Shown here: positions 7,102 through 10,097 of the stretch, piece after piece
How positions within the stretch are numbered: the first letter of the stretch is position 1
Layout: every line of letters begins with the position of its first letter
Assembly: GCA_002294045.1 (NCBI GenBank)
Contig: DBEP01000009.1
Span: 75,733-85,829 of the forward strand
Reading direction: 5' to 3'
DNA from: Lachnoclostridium sp. UBA903
Lineage (GTDB): Bacteria > Bacillota > Clostridia > Lachnospirales > Lachnospiraceae
Length of the DNA stretch: 10,097 bases
Made by a program: the position numbers and the translations under genes
The notes under the pieces: generated by a model
Database searches by the model: none
The model's input: only the letters and a program-made list of their open reading frames with translations
Told to the model about the DNA's origin: nothing

Positions 7102-7130
7102 ATAATACAGGTGTGATTTCTATGTGATAA
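7102..7130 (-). promoter_or_regulatory. Promoter of the lipoprotein gene
   Basis: Read on the minus strand: TTATCA (7130-7125), 17 nt, TATTAT (7107-7102), about 42 nt before the start codon. The -35 is imperfect, consistent with a promoter needing an activator, and phased repeats overlap and extend upstream of it. Confidence 0.55.
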
Positions 7131-7166
7131 TTGTTTGAAATTTGAGTGAAAGAAATGTGAAAATAG
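7112..7166 (-). promoter_or_regulatory. Five 11-bp-phased direct repeats, probable response-regulator operator
   Basis: On the plus strand the units start at 7112 (TGTGA), 7123 (TGTGA), 7134 (TTTGA), 7145 (AGTGA) and 7156 (TGTGA), exactly 11 bp apart. In the direction of the lipoprotein gene they read TTCACA, TTCACT, TTCAAA, ATCACA, ATCACA, each followed by 5 nt. Direct hexamer repeats with 11-bp pitch are the known binding geometry of OmpR/PhoB-family regulators. The two promoter-proximal units overlap the spacer and -35; the other three lie upstream, as for an activator. Binding by the adjacent regulator is inferred. Confidence 0.65.
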
Positions 7167-7411
7167 TTACAGAGCACAGCCGGAACCTCTTCCGTTTTGC
7201 ATAAAATTCTGCGGGACTATTATACGGCGGCAAAGGATGTATAAGTAAACGGAAAGCCGTATGAAAAAGGTAAAGGATGTGCTATAATACATAATGTAGT
7301 TTTTGCATTTAACACGCTCGGCTATTTGACCGTAACAGTCACATGGAATATTGCGTTATAGTATCATTTCGGAATAATAGCGGCGTCATTTGATTTTAAG
7401 GAGATGAAACT
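7167..7411. other. Intergenic region and 5' leader before the CD3324-family unit
   Basis: No gene is supported. AAAGGATGT occurs twice (7232-7240 and 7272-7280), and TTCCGTTT (7190-7197) can pair with AAACGGAA (7247-7254). The second AAAGGATGT overlaps the promoter at 7261-7288. The leader that follows (about 7295-7397) shows no motif I recognise. Confidence 0.5.
7261..7288 (+). promoter_or_regulatory. Extended -10 promoter of the small ORF / CD3324-family unit
   Basis: TGCTATAAT (7280-7288) is a perfect TATAAT with the extended TGn element. ATGAAA at 7261-7266 is a moderate -35 with 16 nt spacing. The direction and position fit a transcript running through the 26-codon ORF and the CD3324-family gene to the terminator at 7825-7849. 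Confidence 0.6.
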
Positions 7412-7492
7412 ATGTTCTATAAAAATACTTTCATTACGCCTGACAGGCTCCATGCAAAGCCAGATATTTTTGGCGGCGCCTGCATGGAGTAA
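7412..7492 (+). CDS. 26-codon small ORF, possible leader peptide
   Basis: ATG 7412 is preceded by AAGGAG (7398-7403), ideally spaced at 8 nt. The 26-residue product begins MFYKNTFITPDR and ends FGGACME; it has no signal or membrane segment and I do not recognise it. Its second half overlaps hairpin arms that can also pair with sequence after the stop codon, so its translation would change the RNA fold ahead of the CD3324-family gene 62 nt downstream. It could be a regulatory leader or a small protein in its own right. Confidence 0.45.
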   Translation: MFYKNTFITPDRLHAKPDIFGGACME

Positions 7493-7520
7493 CACAGTCG
7501 CCAAACCCTGCTGGCTTTGC
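7448..7520 (+). promoter_or_regulatory. Competing hairpins between the small ORF and the CD3324-family gene
   Basis: CTCCATGCA (7448-7456) pairs perfectly with TGCATGGAG (7481-7489). GCAAAGCCAG (7454-7463) pairs perfectly with CTGGCTTTGC (7511-7520). The left arms share bases 7454-7456, so the full stems exclude each other. TGGCG (7471-7475) with CGCCA (7499-7503) could nest inside the second. No T tract follows, so control would be at translation or RNA stability rather than termination. Confidence 0.5.
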
Positions 7521-7554
7521 TGCTTGATAACAAAATTTCAAGGAGTGAGCCGAC

Positions 7555-7830
7555 ATGAGGTATATCAATGCTGCCGCTATCCTGCCGGAAGATTTGATAG
7601 AAAAATTACAGGATTTTGTCCAAGGGGAATATCTTTATATTCCGGCTAAAAAGGGACAGCGTAAAAACTGGGGAGAGGTATCCGGTTATCGTAAAGAAAT
7701 TGATAAGCGGAACAGCGAAATTATGAAAGCATATGCGTCAGGTTCCACTATAGAAGAGCTTGCCGAGGCTTTTTTCCTCTCGATTTATACGATTCGAAAA
7801 ATTATTTATAAAGATAACGCAAAAGGATAG
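7555..7830 (+). CDS. CD3324-family small HTH protein
   Basis: The product has 91 residues. The N-terminal part (INAAAILPEDLIEKLQDFVQGEYLYIPAKKGQRKNWGE in pattern, about 3-41) matches the family called CD3324 in clostridia: a conserved LPEDL, QGEYLYIP and a basic KxGxRKxWG. The C-terminal part (about 52-88) is a helix-turn-helix with ASGSTIEELAEAFFLS and TIRKIIYK, like Mor- or sigma-type DNA-binding segments. It should bind DNA, but I know of no established target for this family. AAGGAG sits before ATG 7555. The stop codon lies inside the left arm of an intrinsic terminator, so the gene ends its own transcript. Confidence 0.85.
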   Translation: MRYINAAAILPEDLIEKLQDFVQGEYLYIPAKKGQRKNWGEVSGYRKEIDKRNSEIMKAYASGSTIEELAEAFFLSIYTIRKIIYKDNAKG

Positions 7831-7849
7831 CCTGCTGGCTGTCCTTTTT
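7825..7849 (+). terminator. Intrinsic terminator of the CD3324-family gene
   Basis: GGATAGCC (7825-7832), loop TGCT, GGCTGTCC (7837-7844) with one G-U pair, then TTTTT (7845-7849). The pairing can extend outward, GATAAC at 7813 with GTTATC at 7852-7857 and the A/T tracts between, so it could also work on the minus strand. The stop codon TAG is in the left arm. Confidence 0.88.
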
Positions 7850-7991
7850 GCGTTATCTTGCTGTTTAGATTTTATACAGAACAATACAGAAATGTTTTGT
7901 GTATTGTATCCGGGTTGTCCGTCTGGTAACCTGAATGTAAGAGGAATTAACTGCAAATGAGCATTACGAATTTTTCAGGGAGGTCAAAGCA
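7850..7991 (+). other. Region between the terminator and the cfr-like leader ORF
   Basis: A transcript start for the cfr-like gene should lie here, but no well-spaced consensus promoter is visible; TATACA (7873-7878) lacks a good -35. ACAATACA (7881-7888) pairs perfectly with TGTATTGT (7900-7907) around an 11-nt loop, which might be an operator or a leader hairpin. Confidence 0.4.
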
Positions 7992-8025
7992 ATGGATGTT
8001 GCCGTATATATGCACTCACAATTGA
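7957..8025 (+). CDS. Possible 22-codon first leader ORF of the cfr-like gene
   Basis: ATG 7957 has GAGGA at 7941-7945, 11 nt upstream, which is rather far. The frame begins MSITNFSGRSKQ and stops at TGA 8023-8025. It covers the ribosome binding site and start of the 34-codon ORF at 7992, so its translation would interfere with or feed into that ORF. The weak ribosome binding site makes it less likely than the 34-codon ORF. Confidence 0.25.
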   Translation: MSITNFSGRSKQWMLPYICTHN

Positions 8026-8096
8026 ATCAGACTGCAAAATCAATACGGGCAATTTTCATGCGGAATTTTGGCCTTCTAATCTATGGGTATAGTTAA
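7992..8096 (+). CDS. 34-codon leader peptide upstream of the cfr-like gene
   Basis: ATG 7992 has a strong GGGAGGT (7978-7984), 7 nt upstream. The 34-residue product starts MDVAVYMHSQ and ends with the hydrophobic FGLLIYGYS. The stop codon TAA (8094-8096) directly touches GGCTTTC (8097-8103), which can pair with the left arm of the terminator at 8143-8168. A ribosome ending at the stop would cover GGCTTTC and let the terminator form; one stalled further upstream would leave it free. That is the arrangement of ribosome-mediated attenuators in front of ribosome-protection and rRNA methylase genes. I know of no database entry for this peptide. Confidence 0.5.
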   Translation: MDVAVYMHSQLNQTAKSIRAIFMRNFGLLIYGYS

Positions 8097-8168
8097 GGCT
8101 TTCCGTTTTTCTATGCTGTGGTTGGACCACATTATACGTCTGAAAGCGCCGGTAAGGGCGTTTTTTTT
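8097..8168 (+). promoter_or_regulatory. Terminator/antiterminator attenuator of the cfr-like gene
   Basis: Terminator form: AAAGCGCC (8143-8150), loop GGTAAG, GGCGTTTT (8157-8164), within a run of eight T (8161-8168). The stem has a CGCC/GGCG core extended by one G-U and three A-U pairs. Antiterminator form: GGCTTTC (8097-8103) pairs with GAAAG (8142-8146) and CC (8149-8150), leaving CG bulged, and so captures the terminator's left arm. A small stem TGTGG (8117-8121) / CCACA (8127-8131) lies between. There is no gene upstream whose end this terminator would serve except the 34-codon ORF, so a leader role fits best. Confidence 0.65.
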
Positions 8169-8215
8169 GTCCTTCTGAATAAAGCACAAGGAAATGACCA
8201 TGAGGAGGAGAGAAA

Positions 8216-9241
8216 ATGCATTCAAAATACAAAAAAATAGAACAGGTAGTTTCGCGGTTAAATATGCCAAGCTACCGGTACGAGCAAATTTTAACGTCCA
8301 TTTTTACACAGCGGATATCTGAATATACCCAAATGTATACTTTGCCTAAACAGCTGCGCTGTGCTTTGGCAAATGAAATGGGGAATTCGGTTTGCCTTGT
8401 CCGGCCTGTTTCTGTGAAAGCTGCAAAACAGGCCGGAAAAGTATTACTTGCCTTACCCGACGGAAACCGGACTGAAGCAGTTGCTTTGCGATACGAACGC
8501 GGGTGGGAGTCCTTTTGTATTTCTTCCCAATGCGGCTGTGGTTTTGCCTGCCGGTTTTGTGCGACCGGCACGATAGGACTGAAGCGAAACCTGACCGCCG
8601 AAGAAATAACCGACCAGCTATTATATTTCTACCTAAACGGGCATGGACTGAACAGTATTTCTTTTATGGGAATGGGGGAAGCGCTGGCAAATCCGCATAT
8701 ATTTGATGCAATTACTTTATTAACAGATACGCGCCTGTTCGGTTTAAGCCAAAGGAGGATTACGATTTCGACCATTGGTATTGTACCGGGCATCCAGAAG
8801 CTGACACGGCATTTTCCGCAAGTCAACCTTGCTTTTTCCCTGCATTCTCCTTTTGAAGAACAAAGAAGCGAACTAATGCCCGTAAATAAAAAATTTCCTT
8901 TATACGGTGTGATGAATGCATTAGACGGCCATATCCAGGCTACGGGCAGAAAAATTTTTATAGCCTACACACTGCTTTACCACGTCAACGACTCGCCGAA
9001 TCATGCAAAAGCAGTCGCAAATTTGCTGCAAAGCCGTGGTTCATGGGGCCGCCTGTACCATGTTGATTTAATACCGTATAATCCAACCGATAAGACAACA
9101 AAAGAATATACCCCGTCCGGCCGGTACCGCATCCGGCAATTTTATGAAATTCTCAAAGCAGAGGGAATCAGTGTAACTGTGAGAGCACAGTTTGGCTCAG
9201 ATATTAACGCGGCCTGCGGTCAGCTATTCGGCGGTGAATAA
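8216..9241 (+). CDS. cfr: Cfr-family 23S rRNA (adenine-2503-C8) methyltransferase
   Basis: The product has 341 residues, close to the 349 of the classic Cfr. It is a radical-SAM enzyme: CGFACRFC supplies the 4Fe-4S cysteines C108, C112 and C115, and C334 in AACGQLFGG is the second conserved cysteine that forms the methyl-transfer intermediate. Several features point to Cfr rather than housekeeping RlmN: GWESFCISSQCGC (RlmN has SSQVGC), FMGMGEALAN at about 150-159 (RlmN has GEPL), and QRRITISTIGIVPGI. Cfr methylates A2503 at C8 and confers the PhLOPSA pattern (phenicols, lincosamides, oxazolidinones, pleuromutilins, streptogramin A). Resistance by this variant is inferred, not shown, and the exact cfr class cannot be assigned here. 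GAGGAGGAG (8202-8210) precedes ATG 8216. Expression is probably controlled by the leader just upstream. Confidence 0.88.
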   Translation: MHSKYKKIEQVVSRLNMPSYRYEQILTSIFTQRISEYTQMYTLPKQLRCALANEMGNSVCLVRPVSVKAAKQAGKVLLALPDGNRTEAVALRYERGWESFCISSQCGCGFACRFCATGTIGLKRNLTAEEITDQLLYFYLNGHGLNSISFMGMGEALANPHIFDAITLLTDTRLFGLSQRRITISTIGIVPGIQKLTRHFPQVNLAFSLHSPFEEQRSELMPVNKKFPLYGVMNALDGHIQATGRKIFIAYTLLYHVNDSPNHAKAVANLLQSRGSWGRLYHVDLIPYNPTDKTTKEYTPSGRYRIRQFYEILKAEGISVTVRAQFGSDINAACGQLFGGE

Positions 9242-9314
9242 TCAGAAATAATATTAAGGACAAGAAACAGGACCATTAAAATCAGTCTTCGGTGGATAAA
9301 ACAAATTACAATAC

Positions 9315-9872
9315 TCAATTTTTATGGTGCTTATTATCAAATTTTAACCCCCAAATGCTCTTGATATCTCTCGAAAGTTTCTTTGAAATAAAATTTATTA
9401 TCAGTTCCTCCAGAGCCGACAAGCTTGCCATACCACAGAGCAGAATTGCAGTTACCGTAAGGCCCAGCCAATTATACAGGAACGGAAAACAAAATACGGC
9501 AAAGCCGGTTGCTTTGTTCGCATACGTGTGTAAAAAAGCAAAGGTCCGGTATTTTACCATTCCGGTAATAAGCGAAGTGACGCGGATAATAATTATTACG
9601 CCTATCCAAATCAGTATCCATAAAGGAATCCGAAGAAGCGGGAGGAACAGGATAAGCAATACGCTAAAAAAAATGGTGTCGGCAATACTGTCAATGGTTG
9701 CGCCTAACTGACTTGTATGTTTTGTTTTTCTTGCAATATATCCATCCAGAAAATCACTTGCACCGCATATGATATAGATAATAAAAAATAAAGCGGACAG
9801 AGGTTTTAAAAATAGTAAAACCAACGAGCAGAAGATTCGAAATCCGGAAATTATATTTGGCAGATGTTTCAT
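9315..9872 (-). CDS. CDP-alcohol phosphatidyltransferase
   Basis: The 185-residue membrane protein has the complete family motif D-x2-D-G-x2-A-R-x8-G-x3-D-x3-D: D40, D43, G44, A47, R48, G57, D61, D65. The metal-binding aspartates are all present, so it should be active. Such enzymes replace CMP of a CDP-diacylglycerol by an alcohol such as glycerol 3-phosphate, serine or inositol phosphate. Length and the N-terminal PNIISGFRI resemble PgsA-type phosphatidylglycerophosphate synthases, but the alcohol cannot be told from sequence, so no symbol is given. About five or six membrane spans follow the motif. The ribosome binding site is AGGAGGT (9881-9887), 8 nt upstream of the start. It converges on the cfr-like gene, with 73 nt between and no clear terminator. 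Confidence 0.9.
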   Translation of the reverse strand: MKHLPNIISGFRIFCSLVLLFLKPLSALFFIIYIICGASDFLDGYIARKTKHTSQLGATIDSIADTIFFSVLLILFLPLLRIPLWILIWIGVIIIIRVTSLITGMVKYRTFAFLHTYANKATGFAVFCFPFLYNWLGLTVTAILLCGMASLSALEELIINFISKKLSRDIKSIWGLKFDNKHHKN

Positions 9873-9911
9873 TTTAAGTCACCTCCTGGTTAATTTATTA
9901 TAACTCACATT

Positions 9912-9940
9912 ATTATATCTGATAAATTTAATTACTTCAA
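9912..9940 (-). promoter_or_regulatory. Promoter of the CDP-alcohol phosphatidyltransferase gene
   Basis: On the minus strand: TTGAAG (9940-9935), 17 nt, perfect TATAAT (9917-9912), about 40 nt before the start codon. Nothing suggests an operator. Confidence 0.75.
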
Positions 9941-9980
9941 CGGAAGTTGGACAGGGAAACGGGAAAGTTAGTTTAAAGCA

Positions 9981-10009
9981 TTGACATATGCAGTAAAAGG
10001 TGATATTTT
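9981..10009 (+). promoter_or_regulatory. Plus-strand promoter pointing out of the window
   Basis: Perfect TTGACA (9981-9986), 17 nt, TATTTT (10004-10009) with the extended TG at 10001-10002. No start codon with a ribosome binding site follows within the window, so the driven gene or RNA lies to the right. Confidence 0.55.
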
Positions 10010-10034
10010 GTCCTATGTCGGACTAGAGCGTGTT

Positions 10035-10097
10035 TGAAAAATCATTGCGCCGTTCTGAACGCCCCACTTTGCGGAATACTGCGTCGCAATTTTGGGA
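10035..10097. repeat. Fold-back sequence at the right edge, incomplete
   Basis: ATTGCG (10044-10049) pairs with CGCAAT (10085-10090), extendable with flanking A and T runs after a small bulge. TTGCG (10069-10073) with CGCAA (10085-10089) is an alternative stem. Between them CGTTCTGAACG is a short palindrome. No coding frame is seen. It could be a structured RNA made from the promoter at 9981 or the edge of a repeat element; the window ends too soon to tell. Confidence 0.35.

Noticed and set aside
8076..8270. Minus-strand 64-codon frame across the cfr-like leader
   Set aside because: It overlaps the terminator and the start of the cfr-like gene, has no ribosome binding site, and resembles no family I know.
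8216..9241. Assignment of the radical-SAM gene as housekeeping rlmN
   Set aside because: SSQCGC and GMGEALAN are the Cfr forms; RlmN normally has SSQVGC and GMGEPL. A tree is still needed to be certain.
7412..9241. Possibility that the CD3324 to cfr-like region is a recent mobile insertion
   Set aside because: No transposase, integrase, terminal inverted repeats or target-site duplication could be found within the window.
9292..9711. 139-codon plus-strand frame at the right end
   Set aside because: It is antisense to the CDP-alcohol phosphatidyltransferase, which has the full catalytic motif, a strong ribosome binding site and a promoter.

Overview
The window looks chromosomal and low-to-moderate in GC. 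It suggests an anaerobic Firmicute of the Clostridia, most likely a Lachnospiraceae-type organism. The reasons are strong GGAGG-type ribosome binding sites, a CD3324-family small HTH protein, a VanS-like sensor kinase of a type common in that group, and the overall codon use. The taxon is an inference from family resemblance; there is no rRNA or marker gene here.

Layout. 1-487 is non-coding, with hairpins at its left end and AT-rich DNA after that. 488-2895 is a tight plus-strand cluster for membrane lipids: a DedA/VTT membrane protein, a GT4 glycosyltransferase resembling diacylglycerol glucosyltransferases, and a DUF374-like acyltransferase. 2896-3242 is a regulatory gap with a consensus promoter and a duplicated block carrying further TATAAT boxes. 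3243-6234 is a two-component system (OmpR-type regulator and a 771-residue multi-membrane-span kinase) overlapping by 26 nt. A long inverted repeat (6252-6356) separates it from a convergent minus-strand lipoprotein gene (6377-7060). The lipoprotein promoter carries five direct repeats phased exactly 11 bp apart, the usual geometry of OmpR-family binding sites, so the two-component system probably controls it.

7261-7849 is a self-contained transcription unit: extended -10 promoter, a 26-codon small ORF embedded in competing hairpins, a CD3324-family gene, and an intrinsic terminator. Then comes a leader region with two overlapping small ORFs and an intrinsic terminator (8143-8168), placed in front of a Cfr-family 23S rRNA methyltransferase gene (8216-9241). 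A short sequence directly after the leader stop codon can pair with the left arm of the terminator, as expected for ribosome-mediated transcription attenuation. This antibiotic-inducible-looking cfr-like locus is the most interesting item. A minus-strand CDP-alcohol phosphatidyltransferase (9315-9872) with a near-consensus promoter follows. The right end holds a plus-strand promoter pointing out of the window and a fold-back sequence cut by the edge.

How it fits together: four genes act on membrane lipids or their precursors (dedA-like, GT4, DUF374-like, CDP-alcohol transferase), one envelope-sensing system probably drives a surface lipoprotein, and one likely resistance determinant is preceded by its own translation-sensing leader.
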